Source: Dryomyza anilis
Lineage: Eukaryota > Arthropoda > Insecta > Diptera > Dryomyzidae
Direction: 5' to 3'
Assembly: GCA_951804985.1 (NCBI GenBank)
Contig: OX638135.1
Location: 42,298,324 to 42,362,323 of the forward strand
DNA: 64,000 nt
How positions within the stretch are numbered: position 1 is the stretch's first letter; each line of letters starts with the position of its first letter. Of the stretch, positions 12,701-22,509 are shown piece after piece. The translations under genes and the position numbers were made by a program. The notes beneath the pieces are model-generated. The model ran no database searches, was not told where the DNA came from, and was given only the letters and a program-made list of their open reading frames with translations.

Positions 12701-13608
12701 AACAGATATTAACTATTAATTTAAAAAAAAGGAAAAAATATATGAAAAAAAATAAGGGGAATTAAAATTAAAAAAAAAAAAAAAAATTTATTTTAACACA
12801 TTATTTTGTTTTGGAAATTTAAATTTGTATTGGAAATTAAATAATTTTTTAAACTAAATTAACACAGTTAAAAAAAAAGAGTTGGGAAAGTTAGGTCACA
12901 TGGGTAAATTCGGTCACATGGGGAGGATTTTTATAGTCGGGCCCGACTATGGAATACCCTACACATTTGGTGGGGATATTAATGGGGGATATTTAATTGC
13001 ATACCTTAATTTTAAAGTTTGTAATTATGCTGAACCTCCCCACCCTCAGAATATTATTCACATATCAGAAATTTACGTCTTATATCCCCATAAATTAAAA
13101 AATGTATATAAAAGTATAAAAAAAACTAAATTTTTTTTTTTTAAATATAATTGGGCGGACCACGCCTATATTTAAAATTTTGAAAGGCTAATATTTCATA
13201 GATTTGATTTGAATAACTATGAACCCCGGGAAATAATGAAAAAAAAGTAGGCGTATCACGCCCATTTTTGTACCACATATTTTTAGGTGAATTCTAATAA
13301 TACGTTTTAAATTTTATAACTATACCTTGAATACTTTTCGAGTTATTAATTCCGAAAGAGTTATATAAAAGTGACTTGTATGGAAGGTGGGCGTGTCCGT
13401 TGACCGATTTGTCTCATTTTCAAACTCAGTTCCTACTTTTGGCTAAAATATATTGAGACGAAATTTCATCGCATTCTGATCAGTATTTCTCAAGTTATTC
13501 TGTATTCGGACAGCAAGACGGACAGACAGACGGACATGGCTAAACGGACTCGGGATCAAGAATATATATGCACAAAGTTAATATACCCTGTACCTCATAG
13601 GTGTAGGG
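9763..13608. repeat. Third higher-order unit, 3'-truncated
   Basis: Modules: C part 10,229-10,754; module A with type B element 11,409-12,140; last element 12,879-13,608. The last element has lost most of its 3' core: the sequence runs from GGACTCGGGATCAAGAATATATA directly to TGCACAAAG, and the terminal hairpin is cut at GGTGTAGGG. It is then replaced by a tRNA-like cassette. This is the array edge. Confidence 0.9.
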
Positions 13609-13615
13609 GGATTGA

Positions 13616-13686
13616 AGGGGGATTGAATCCGCTGCATTGAGTCCCTCCGCATATAAGACGACGATCTTAGCCATTGGGCTAAATAC
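13616..13686 (-). repeat. tRNA-like cassette 1 (A-box and B-box-like motifs)
   Basis: On the minus strand the sequence has TAGCCCAATGGCTAAG, resembling a tRNA D-arm/A box, and about 40 bases on GGATTCAATCC, resembling a B box (GGTTCRANNCC). No convincing acceptor stem is visible, so this is a tRNA-derived repeat or pseudogene, not a functional tRNA. A second copy lies at 14,329-14,398; both are followed by the same ACACTAAATAGT sequence. Confidence 0.45.
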
Positions 13687-13709
13687 ATAATTACACTAAA
13701 ATTACACTA

Positions 13710-13877
13710 AGTTAATAAAAGCTAGTACTACACTAAATAGTTATACTTCAAAGTTAATAAAAGCTAGTACTACACTAAATAGTTATACTTCAAAGTTAAT
13801 AAAAGCTAGTACTACACTAAATAGTTATACTTCACAGGTAATAAAAGCTAGTACTACACTAAATAGTAATGCTTCAA
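13710..13877 (+). repeat. Minisatellite, 42-bp unit, 4 copies
   Basis: Four head-to-tail copies of a 42-bp unit containing AAAAGCTAGTACTACACTAA followed by ATAGTTATACTTCAA. The first two or three are near-identical; the fourth has several changes. A single related unit follows the second tRNA-like cassette at about 14,420-14,465. Confidence 0.9.
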
Positions 13878-14170
13878 ATTAAGAAAAAAAGGAAGAAAAT
13901 AAGAAGTGAAAAAAAAGAAGAAGAAAATAAGAAGAGAAGAAAAAAAATATAGAGAAAAAAATAAGGGACAAAATATATAAATAACAGATATTAACTATTA
14001 ATTAAACAAAAAAAAAAGGAAAAAATATAAGAAAAAAATAAGGGGAATTAAAATTAAAAAAAAAAAATTAATTATTTTATTTTAATTTTTATGTAACATT
14101 TTATTTTGTTTTGGAAATTTAAATTTGTATTAGAAATTAAATAAAATTTTAAACTAAATTAACACAGTTA
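13878..14170 (+). repeat. Diverged A-rich module without a DINE-like insertion
   Basis: Clearly related to the A-rich leader of the array (compare 1,190-1,415): shared ATATAAATAACAGATATTAA, GTTTTGGAAATTTAAATTTG and AACTAAATTAACACAGTTA, with many small differences. Where the array continues into GAGTTGGGAAAG, this copy continues with ATATGTATATATAATAAA. It therefore looks like the leader as it was before the element was joined to it. Confidence 0.7.
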
Positions 14171-14328
14171 GAAAAAAAATATGTATATATAATAAATTCA
14201 ATAATTCTTGAGAAAATTTTAAATTATATATATGTATATGTATTGTGCGATATATTTAATGTACATATATATTTATAAAAGAAAAAAAAATATATGAAAT
14301 ATTTTTTTTTTCATTTTTACGCATTCAA

Positions 14329-14398
14329 GGGGGAGTGAATCCGCCGCATTGAGTACCTCCGCAAATAAGACGACGATCTTAGCCATTGGGCTAAATAC
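14329..14398 (-). repeat. tRNA-like cassette 2
   Basis: Diverged copy of 13,616-13,686 with the same A-box-like TAGCCCAATGGCTAAG and a B-box-like GGATTCACTCC on the minus strand. It is followed by ACACTAAGTTAATAAAGC and one minisatellite-like unit. Confidence 0.45.
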
Positions 14399-14469
14399 AA
14401 AATTGCACTAAAATTACACTAAGTTAATAAAGCTAATACTACACTAAATAGTAATACTTCAAATAATGT

Positions 14470-15067
14470 GCACACTATATTTCAAGTAATTTAAGTATTT
14501 TAAAATCAATCATTTAGCACGCGCCATGTTACATGAACAATTATATATTATACGAAAATTATATTAAGATTACATAAATTAGTACCACACCAGTAGTGTG
14601 GAATAGTTTGAAAACAAAATTAAAATTATTGTTTGTAAAATATTAATTTAAATAATATCCGAGTGCAAAAAAAAACTGTTATTTAGAATGACCATCACTC
14701 TACATCGCTGGATACTGGATACGCGGGAGACGCATAGATAATCGTTGGGGTCTTGGGACTTTAATGGGGACATCTGGAAGGAGCTCTGTGTGTTATCAAC
14801 AAGAAGAAGAAGTGAAGCAGAGGTCCAGCAGATTCAAATAAAGAAAAGAAAAACGAAGAAATGAAGCAGAGTGGCAGCATATTTGAAGACGTAGAAGGAT
14901 GCACTAGGAGCAAACTTGTTGTTATACCAAGCACAAGTAGATTGCAGTGATTGAATTTTAATCATAAAACTACAACTGCCAGATACAAGATGCAGAAAAT
15001 AATATTCAACATTGATCTTGAAAATGTATATAAAAAGTCAAATTATTATGTCTTCCATCGCACATAG
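14470..15067. other. Unassigned region upstream of the copia-like element
   Basis: No recognised gene. The part from about 14,690 on is less AT-rich (GAAGCAGAGGTCCAGCAGA, GAAGCAGAGTGGCAGCATA) and could be leader or gag debris of an older retroelement; I cannot assign it. Confidence 0.4.
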
Positions 15068-15254
15068 AGAAGAAGCGATGCAATATCGATTTTCTTATAT
15101 TAACAATTCAGAAATCTATAATATTCTAAATAAAGCGACATGAGCACCAAGATGTTCCACAAAGAAGTAGAGAAGCAAATGCCCAGCGGTTTTCTGATAT
15201 CAACAATTCAGAAATGTATAAGCTACATAAAGCGACATGAGCACCAAGATGTTT
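15068..15254 (+). repeat. Imperfect tandem duplication, about 85-105 bp unit
   Basis: The stretch around AACAATTCAGAAATCTATAA...AAAGCGACATGAGCACC at 15,100-15,155 is repeated at 15,200-15,254, including the identical GCGACATGAGCACCAAGATG. The second copy continues into the open reading frame at 15,140-15,544. Confidence 0.75.
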
Positions 15255-15544
15255 TCAAAATGTTTGACAAGATCGCAGAAAAGAACACTCATCTCGAACG
15301 AAGTCAACCAAGTCAACGGGACCAAAGCTCTCTTGAACGACTAAGAATCCATCGTATCAACATGACCAGGTCTACTGGAGATAACACCATTACCAAATTC
15401 CACAAGAACCATCGCAGCCCAACAGATCCAACACACTACATACAACGAAACATTGAAGATGAACAAGGCAAATCCGACCCAACACACAGAAGAGCAAAAG
15501 GAGAAATCTGGTCCAACAGTAGGGCATACAAAAGTCACTCATAA
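15140..15544 (+). CDS. Hypothetical 134-aa reading frame, probably not a gene
   Basis: ATG to TAA, 134 codons, hydrophilic and rich in H, R, S and T; no signal peptide, membrane segment or known motif. Its N-terminal third lies in an imperfect tandem duplication (15,068-15,254). It ends about 20 bases before the probable copia LTR. It may be a retroelement remnant; no function is proposed. Confidence 0.15.
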   Translation: MSTKMFHKEVEKQMPSGFLISTIQKCISYIKRHEHQDVFKMFDKIAEKNTHLERSQPSQRDQSSLERLRIHRINMTRSTGDNTITKFHKNHRSPTDPTHYIQRNIEDEQGKSDPTHRRAKGEIWSNSRAYKSHS

Positions 15545-15562
15545 AATCAATATATTCATTTT

Positions 15563-15706
15563 TGTTAAAGTACGAATTACATATACGTATACTTTAACAT
15601 TATACACTTGTTATATTTAGCTTCAAGAAAGCTTTGTTTCTAAATTTATCTACAAAATTGTATCGAATATTATTTTTCACTTCAACAATAAAACGTTCTG
15701 CTATCA
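15563..15706 (+). repeat. Probable 5' LTR (or its 3' part) of the copia-like element
   Basis: Ends ...TATCA immediately before the primer-binding site. A possible start is TGTTAAAGTACG at 15,563, which with TACTTTAACA at 15,590-15,599 makes a perfect 10-bp inverted repeat. It contains AATAAAA near 15,687. No matching 3' LTR is found after the pol gene, so the left border is a guess and the element is a truncated copy. Confidence 0.4.
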
Positions 15707-15720
15707 GGTTATGGGCCTTA
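15707..15720 (+). promoter_or_regulatory. copia-type primer-binding site (tRNA-iMet fragment)
   Basis: GGTTATGGGCCTTA matches, with changes at its end, the complement of the anticodon-arm region of insect initiator tRNA-Met (GGTTATGGGCCCAGC). Priming by an internal tRNA-iMet fragment is characteristic of Drosophila copia. Confidence 0.75.
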
Positions 15721-15785
15721 GCAAATAAAAAAAATATGTAATAAGTTTAATTTTTTTTTTGACGTTGAGAATATTTTAATTTCAA

Positions 15786-15975
15786 ATGGCGAGCTCCGGC
15801 AACTGGCCTCAGCTGGAAAAGCTGCGGGGACGTGAGAATTACGCGTCATGGGCGTTTGTAATGCAGACCATTCTGGAAATGTGGCATATTGTTGGAGTCA
15901 GCAAGAGCTTCGACGAGCTCTGGGAAGCTGAGAGGAAGCAGCATTTTACGGAAAGAAACGCTATGGTGAAAAGAA
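15786..15975 (+). pseudogene. gag: copia-like gag, N-terminal fragment with large internal deletion
   Basis: ATG-started frame beginning MASSGNWPQLEKLRGRENYA, the conserved N-terminus of copia-type Gag. After about 37 residues the sequence jumps to WEAERKQ, which belongs near the nucleocapsid end, so most of the capsid region is deleted. A frameshift lies before the zinc-knuckle region, which is read in another frame from about 15,980. Gag would form the particle that packages element RNA; this copy cannot. Confidence 0.7.
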
Positions 15976-15979
15976 GAGG

Positions 15980-18900
15980 TATGAAGCTAATGGTCCCAGA
16001 TCCTATACATGTAATGAACTGTGACACATTTCCAAAAATTGCAAGTCAAAGAAAGGAAACGACACCAGAACGAAAGGACAACATCAATCCTTTCATTCTG
16101 CCTTTTTGACAATGGCAATTGATGACGAAGCTTAGTACCTCGACAGTGGCGCATCGACACATATGTCCAGAAGAGCAGACTGGATGCAGAATTACGAAGC
16201 ATGCATTGGCAACGACGAAATAGTTTTGGCAGACAGCAAAATTATGAAGGCGACTGGAAGAGGATTGGTTGTTATAGATGCATTCGTGGGATCGAGTAAA
16301 TGTACCATCGACATTCCACATGTTTTGCATGTTGCTGACTTGGCGACGAATTTGCTGTCGGTGAGCGAAATTACTCGGAAAGGATTCAAGATCGCTTTTG
16401 ATTCTGAGGGTTGCAACATCATTAATGCTGATAACGATGTGGTGGCAACTGCGAAAGAACATAACGGAATGTTTAAAGTTTTATGCAAAACAATGACGAG
16501 CAACAATGCAATGTTAGCGAAAACACCAGAAACCTACGATTTGTGGCATCGAAGGCTAGAGCATCTTAATCCGGATAGCATAAACTTGATTAAAATTGGA
16601 ATGGCAAGTGGAATCAACTTTAAGTCCGAGAAGAATGTGGTTCCATGCATTCCATGTGCCAAGGGTAAACAAAAACGAACTCCATTCCCAAACGAAGGTC
16701 ATCGTGTGGATAAAAAGCTCTCGTTAATCCATTCTGATATATGCGGACCAATGGAGGTCGCATCTAATGGTGACAGCAGGTATATCCTTACATTTATCGA
16801 TGACCATACTCGCAAAGTTTTCGTGTACTTTTTGAAATTTAAGGGAGAGGTATACAAAACGTTATTAAATTTCAAAGCATTTGTTGAAAAGCAAACTGGC
16901 TGCGAAATTAAAGTTCTTCGTTCAGATAACGGTAAGGAATACATAAATTCGAATATGATTGCAATGATGAAGAAACATGGCATACATCACCAAACCACAA
17001 TTGCGTACAATCCCGAACAGAACGGCGTTGCAGAACGCATGAACCGGACGTTAGTTGAAAGAGCGAAGTGTATGTTGGCGCAATCTGGATTGCAAAAGCA
17101 TTTTTAGGCAGAGGCAGTCGCAACGGCTGCGTATCTTGTGAACAGATCACCGCACAAATGTATGGCATGTACATCTGAAGAACTCTGGACAGGAACGAAG
17201 CCTGATCTGTCAAATTTAAAAGTTTTTGGATGTCTTGCGCTATGTCATATCCCAAAACAAAAGCGCAGAAAGTGGGATTACAAATCAGAGACGTGTATTT
17301 TTATTGGGTATGCAGAAGATTCGAAAGGTTATCGATTATTTAACCCAGAGAATAGAAAAGTAACGTTAAGCCGCGACGTAATTTTTATGGAAGGCAAATT
17401 TTACGCTGAATCGAAAGATGGCTGCGAGGTTAACTTATTTCCGATTACGTGGGATTTCGAAAGTCCAAACAGTACTACCGATATTTCTGATGAAGCAAGT
17501 GAACCTGCTGAAAGAGCAAATTCTATGTACGTGGTACCTTGTACAGTAGAAGAGTGCGCAGATGTCATCAATATTGATGATTCATTTACATCAGCTTGCG
17601 AAGATGCAAATGAAGTGGGGGAACGAGACATTGATGAATTAGAAGCAGTGCCTGAGCCATTGAAGTTTCGACGATCGGAAAGATTGAAGCAGAAAAATAT
17701 GAATTGCATGTGTAACTTAGTAGCTGAAGATGAAGAAGATCCACTAACTGTTGAAGAGGCGATGAATAGGCCTGAATGAGAAATGTGGTTAGCAGCAATG
17801 AAAGAAGAACATGCGTCATTGGAAGAAAACCAAACTTGGCGTTTGACCGATTTGCCAGTAGACAAAAAGGCAATCAAATGCAAGTGGGTTTTTAAAACAA
17901 AAAGAGGAGTCGACGGAGGACCGCGGTACAAGGCAAGACTAGTTATCAAAGGTTGCAGTCAACGGAAAGGTATTGATTTCGACGAAACGTATTCACCAGT
18001 TGTAAGGTAATTGACGTATACCTTACAACGATATCTACTTGCGCTATCCGACAAATATGAAATGCATGTCGATCAAATGGATGCAGTGACGGCGTTTTTG
18101 CAAAGCGAATTGCACGAAGATGTATACATGCAGCGGCCAGAATTGTTTGAAGCTGTCGGCAGTCCATTGATGGTATGCAAACTTCAGAGAGCTTTGTATG
18201 GACTTAAGCAAGCTAGTCTAGCATGGAATTTGAAACTTTATTTTGAACTTAAACAGTTTGGTTTAACAAGATCAAAAGTTGACCCATGCGTTTATTACAA
18301 TGTCGAAGATCAAAACCGAACATTTGTCGCAATTTATGTGGACGATATGTTAATATTTACGAATAATGAAGAAAGAAAGCAACAAATTAAAAACTTTTTG
18401 ACTACTGAATTTAAAATGAAGTATTTGGGTGCAGTCAAATTTTGTCTCGGTATATAAATTGAAAAAGAATTTGGAAAATTAAGTATAAGTCAAGAAGAAT
18501 ACATTAATAAAATCTTGAAACGTTTTGGTATGGATGATTGTAAGCCAGTGTACACTCCTTTGGATTCCAATGCAAAACTTACTAAGAGAATGGCAGCGAA
18601 GACTGAAGCTGAACAAAAAAATATGGCGAAAATTCCATAAAAAGAAGCAATCGGAAGCTTGATGTTTGCTGCGCAGTGTACCAGACCGGATATTTGCCAC
18701 GCAGTCAATCATTTAAGCAAATTCAGTAGCAATCCTGGACATCCACATTGGATTGCTGTAGAACGCGTGTTTCGATATCTGCAAGCTACGAAAGATATGA
18801 AGCTAGTATTTTCGAAATCTGGTTCAGAGCAAATTATTGGTTACTCTAATTCAGATTGGGCAGCTGACGAAGATGAACGACGCTCCGTTACTGGCTATGT

Positions 18901-19276
18901 GTTTCTGTTGATGAGTGGAGCAATTTCTTGGAACAGTAAGCGACAACCGACATTGGCATTATCAACAACTGTAGCCGAATACATGTCATTATCGGCATCA
19001 ACGCAAGAAGCAGTTTGGCTAAAATCTCTCGACGCAGAACTTCGATGCAATAATGGCGAACCTGTACAAATACTTTGCGACAACAGAAGTGCTGTACATC
19101 TTGCTACGTCGAATGGCTATCATGCAAGATCTAAGCATATCGATGTACGACATAATTTCGTACGAGATAAATTTGAGAATCGAGATGTAATATTTGTTGG
19201 TGTTGGAACTGGAAATCGGCGCGTTTTTTCAAAACTAACACTGACCGTAATCGAAACCGAAACGTGGAAACGTTAG
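15980..19276 (+). pseudogene. pol: copia-like gag-pol polyprotein (NC, PR, IN, RT, RNase H) with stop codons only
   Basis: One frame can be followed for about 3.2 kb. In order: degraded CCHC knuckle (TCNE..HISKNC, first Cys replaced); protease YLDSGAST at 16,136; integrase zinc region WHRRLEHLN...CIPCAKGK at about 16,540-16,680; integrase core with HSDICGP, FIDDHTR and SDNGKEY; the copia C-terminal block FGCLALCHIPKQKRRKWDYK; reverse transcriptase with WVFKTKR, DAVTAFLQ and YVDDMLIF; RNase H with DWAAD, AEYMSLS and CDNRSAVHL. The frame holds stops at 16,133 (TAG), 17,105 (TAG), 17,777 (TGA), 18,008 (TAA), 18,455 (TAA) and 18,638 (TAA), and one within the knuckle near 16,022. The extreme C-terminus after about 19,215 reads as frameshifted. 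Order PR-IN-RT-RH defines Ty1/copia. Dead copy. Confidence 0.93.
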
Positions 19277-19722
19277 GTTTCAATTCTTGGTTAAAAGGGT
19301 AGCACCATAATTTTTATAAATGTTGAAGATCGATCTAATTTTAGTATAATAATTTTTTACAAGTATACCCCGACGACATGGGAAAATTGGAAATTAAATA
19401 GATGTAATTAATGACAAAATAAATGCGTTTTTGAAAATCTAAAAAAAACTATCGCATTTTTTTAGATATATTAAAGATTATAGGTAAAACTAACTTGTAC
19501 TAAACACGCTGCAAAAAAAAGGGCTCTCCCAAACATAATTTTGCATGCATACATATATTGTTCGGCTGGCGAACGTAGTTTTGGCTATTGGCGAATTGGG
19601 AAACACGAATTGAAATATGTAAATTTTAATATAGTATGGGTCGAGTGGGTCGCGATGAATATGGCAATAAACAATATATAAAATACAAAGATTTTACGTT
19701 ATATTCAGTGGTTGGTGCCAAA
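19277..19722. other. Region between copia pol and a BEL LTR; no gene
   Basis: No 3' LTR of the copia-like element is recognisable. The part from about 19,630 shares the GGGTC-rich composition of the BEL element on its right, and next to the LTR at 19,723 the minus strand reads TTTGGCACCAACC, which looks like a primer-binding site, so this may be a BEL leader fragment. Confidence 0.45.
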
Positions 19723-20098
19723 TGTTTTGTGTAGTAATTGTTGTTTGTGTGAATCTTCCTTCTACCGATTTTCCTTCCTGTTGTTGCTGTGATTGTGTTG
19801 ATTATATGTTTATTATTTAATTGTTTATATTTAGTGTCGCGGACCGTAAGTTGCGTTGACGGGTTGTTATTTTCATATGTCGCGGTGACGGTTGAACAAT
19901 ATAAAATTGTTTTTAAACTTTCAAATATGTCGCAAGACGGGTGGGTCGATCGTTCAGTTTGAGGTTAATGTAACGAGTGTTTATTTTGCGGCGAACGTTG
20001 ACAGAGCCTTAATCGATAGTAATCGATAAATAATCGATTATGTGGATATGACGGACGGAGATGTTCAAACATATCGAGTTCACGTTTGTACGTAAACA
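19723..20098 (-). repeat. BEL/Pao LTR (copy 1)
   Basis: On the minus strand begins TGTTTACGTACAAACGTG and ends ACTACACAAAACA (TG...CA). A second copy in the same orientation lies at 28,214-28,533. Shared blocks include TCGATTATTTATCGATTA and AGGAAGGAAAATCG. The copies differ by indels: about 70 bp near 19,795-19,875 missing from copy 2 and a 20-bp block present only in copy 2. They could bound one provirus, but the PBS-like sequence after this copy suggests a more complex history. Confidence 0.75.
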
Positions 20099-20296
20099 TT
20101 CCCGCCTTGCAGTGTCTGCAATAATTAAATCCATTTTTTAAATTAATTTTGTTTTTTCGCGGGTAAACATCCGCACCCGATTCTAGCATCACTAGGTCGG
20201 AAGCCGTAACTTATGGGTCGGCAAGAATCATGTACGTGAATCGACTTAAAATAGCTTCATCAACGTCACACGGCTTCCTAAGCAACTCAATTAACA

Positions 20297-20984
20297 CTAT
20301 TTCGTTATTGTTGCATCTAAATGGGTCGCCAAATGGTCATTTTTGCCATGGTACACTTTGATAGTGCCAGTGGGTATGAAGGTCTGCCTTAAAAATTTGC
20401 TAGAATTAGCAATGGATCTGTGGTTTGTGGAATTGTCTGGATTATCAGTGGGTCGCTTGTTGCTCGCATTGCTTGCTTTCGCAACGGGTCTTTGGAGTCC
20501 TGTACTGCATGGGTTCCGGTCGAGTCGGGAATGGCCATGCAAGCTCATGGCATATAGCACACTTCTCTTTGCTGGTGCACCGATCAATAAGATGCGATCG
20601 GGCCAAACAGTTAATGCAGTAAAGATACTGCATTCCCACCTCATACTTCTCCACCAGGTTATTCTCCCTGAACCTGAAGCAGGTGGACAGGCGATGATCT
20701 TGACGGCAAATTTCACACGCCACATGTTGGGTCGAGGGTCGAGTGTGTCGTCCATTAGAGTCGGTACGACGGCTAGAGTGGGCGGAGTTGGGTCGAAACA
20801 ACTTTTTGTTGCGCCAGCTTGTGTTGTTTTTGCATTTGTCTCGGTGCGACTGCCACTGCTCGTGCTCGTATCGTTGTCGTTGGTGTTGTTGCACTGCTTG
20901 TTGTTGGGCGCTTGCTGTTGGTGCGCTTTTTATTGGCACCACTGTTATTTGCGCGCTTGGAGTTTGCACCGCTGATGTTGGCAC
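20297..20984 (-). pseudogene. BEL/Pao gag zinc-knuckle and protease fragment, displaced
   Basis: Minus-strand frames, shifted around 20,540, give a Gln-rich linker, then HVACEICRQDHRLSTCFRF, YCINCLARSHLIDRC and KCAICHE, the typical Cys/His cluster of BEL/Pao Gag, then a linker and TFIPTGTIKVYHG, the entry into the aspartic protease. In a normal element this block lies between capsid and reverse transcriptase; here it lies downstream of integrase. The reverse transcriptase is absent. Rearranged or two copies joined. Confidence 0.7.
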
Positions 20985-21049
20985 CGTTGCTGACGCGCTT
21001 GTTGTTTGGGGCTATGGCTACTGAAAAATAAGTGTGGGTCAAATTGTAT

Positions 21050-21895
21050 ATTGCCACTCGCCCTAGGGTCCACTCGTCTGGGGATAAATTCTCGTGTCGA
21101 ATAACAACGAGATCATTTCTGGTGGTTTTTCAATTTATAGCGTTTATGTAATTCTTTAAGATATTTATGGAGAGGATTTTCGCTTGAAATGGCTGGTCGT
21201 GAATTAAGGCAACCTTCAATTCGTGCAAGCAAAGTCGAAAACTCTTCGAACGTAAATCTTTGACTTACAGGTATCTTTTTTACATGTGTCCTAAAACTTT
21301 TAACACCGGCTTCCTAGAGTCAATCCGTGTGTGGAACTCCGGGTGATGACTGTGGGTCGCTACTACTTGGGTCTGCAGTGTCTTTATAAAATCTTGCCGA
21401 TCTTTCTTCAGCATTTATGCTGCTCCGACAAAATTAGTTCCGTTGTCGGAGTAAATGGCGGCAGGACATCCGCGCCTCGAAAAAAAAATCGGGAAAAAGC
21501 CTCTAAAAAGGCTTGGGTCATAAGGTCACTGGCTGGTTCAAGATGAACCTCTTTTGTTGCAAAGCAAACAAACACGCACACATAGCCTTTTGTTATCAAG
21601 TAGGCTCGCTCGGTGAACTTTTTGATTTCTACGTGTCCTGCGAAATCTATACCTGTGTTTGTAAATGGGCGTGTTGCAACTATTGATTGTGGTTTTGATC
21701 AGGGTCTTGAGCTTAATAATCCAAAATTCAGCTCGTAATAGCCTCAAAACTAATTGGTTACCACCATGTAGGGCCACAATATGGGTCATATTGGTCAAGA
21801 GTTTAGCAAGCTAAAATTATTGGGTGGCGTTCATTATATTATATGTAATCTACCATGTACTATAATGGGTTTAGGGTCAGTAGTATATTTTTGGA
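21050..21895 (-). pseudogene. BEL/Pao integrase, frameshifted
   Basis: Minus strand. Upstream HGGNQLVLRLLRAEFWI (zinc-binding region) at about 21,770; GIDFAG with the first catalytic Asp near 21,640 in a shifted frame; ITKGYVCVFVCFATKEVHLEP at about 21,570; YSDNGTNF with the second Asp near 21,450; EAGVKSFRTH with the Glu region near 21,300 after stops; and FTFEEFSTLLARIEGCLNSR near 21,210. After DEWTLGRVA the frame changes into a low-complexity Gln/Asn-rich stretch at about 21,045, which marks the junction to the displaced gag block. Integrase would insert the cDNA; this copy is dead. Confidence 0.8.
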
Positions 21896-22420
21896 CTAAA
21901 ATTGTGTTTTATTCGTCAATGCGATATATTCATCACAAAAACACATTTTCTGACTCACTGCTATGAGTCTTTCTTTTATCATCTTAATTTCCTCGGGTAC
22001 TATTTCAATAGTTGAGTGGATCATTTGAGTACGACGACATGATAAAGAATATCTCACGAATCTTAAAACGTATGCTAAGACTCTTAATGCATTTGGAAGT
22101 ATGGAAAATCCTTTCAACCCATTCTCTTGGGTCGTGATCGCAAATGTCTTAATTGGTTTAAGACCAAGGGTCGTGTCGATCGGGTCAGTAGACATTGGCC
22201 ATTCATCTCTTATGCACCTTAGCCAACTTGGACCGTTCCACCAGGGTTCATGTTCTGCCAATTCTAGCGCAGAACAACCGCGGCTTTATACGTCCGCCGG
22301 GTTTTCGTGTGAATCGACATGTTGCCAATTTTCAATACCAACGCTTGCTGTGATGGCCGCGGTTGGCCACAAAGGTGGTCCAAGTGGAGTGCGGTTTATT
22401 GTGCCAGGCTAAGACAATAG
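21896..22420 (-). pseudogene. BEL/Pao RNase H / A17-type pol region
   Basis: Minus strand: ASVGIENWQHVDSHENPADV near 22,330, then HEPWWNGPSWL near 22,250 and a segment to about 21,900. These blocks lie between RNase H and integrase in BEL/Pao Pol. Interrupted by stops and frameshifts. Directly upstream the sequence jumps to gag, so protease and reverse transcriptase are deleted at this place. Confidence 0.7.
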
Positions 22421-22509
22421 TCGAGTCTGTCCAGAAGTACGTATTGTACTGGGTCATGTATATTTAAGGTAGAATTTCTTCAACTATAATTGCGAACAAA
22501 ACAGCAGTG

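Larger units (their letters stand above)
1..13608. repeat. Higher-order tandem array, unit about 4.88 kb, 2.8 copies
   Basis: The same sequence order recurs with an offset of 4,876 and then 4,886 bases (the landmark CAAGAGGGATACAAAT falls at 5, 4,881 and 9,767). Each unit contains three modules. Each module is an A-rich leader of about 430 bp joined to part or all of a DINE-like element. The module starts lie about 0.95, 1.7 and 2.2 kb apart. A spacer of about 0.97 kb closes the unit. Copies differ by single bases, homopolymer length and a 9-bp deletion near position 490, so amplification is recent or ongoing. The third unit breaks off inside its last element near 13,550-13,608. The array is not coding. 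Confidence 0.95.

Noticed and set aside
16133..18640. Programmed stop readthrough or APOBEC-like editing of the copia-like gene
   Set aside because: Seven stops at non-conserved contexts, plus a large gag deletion and a missing 3' LTR, fit a decayed copy; flies have no known APOBEC enzyme. The substitution bias is kept only as a question.
20343..20975. Plus-strand 210-codon frame with hydrophobic C-terminus opposite the BEL gag/protease region
   Set aside because: It is the antisense of the zinc-knuckle and protease coding block; the apparent membrane segments come from the complement of Gln-rich codons.
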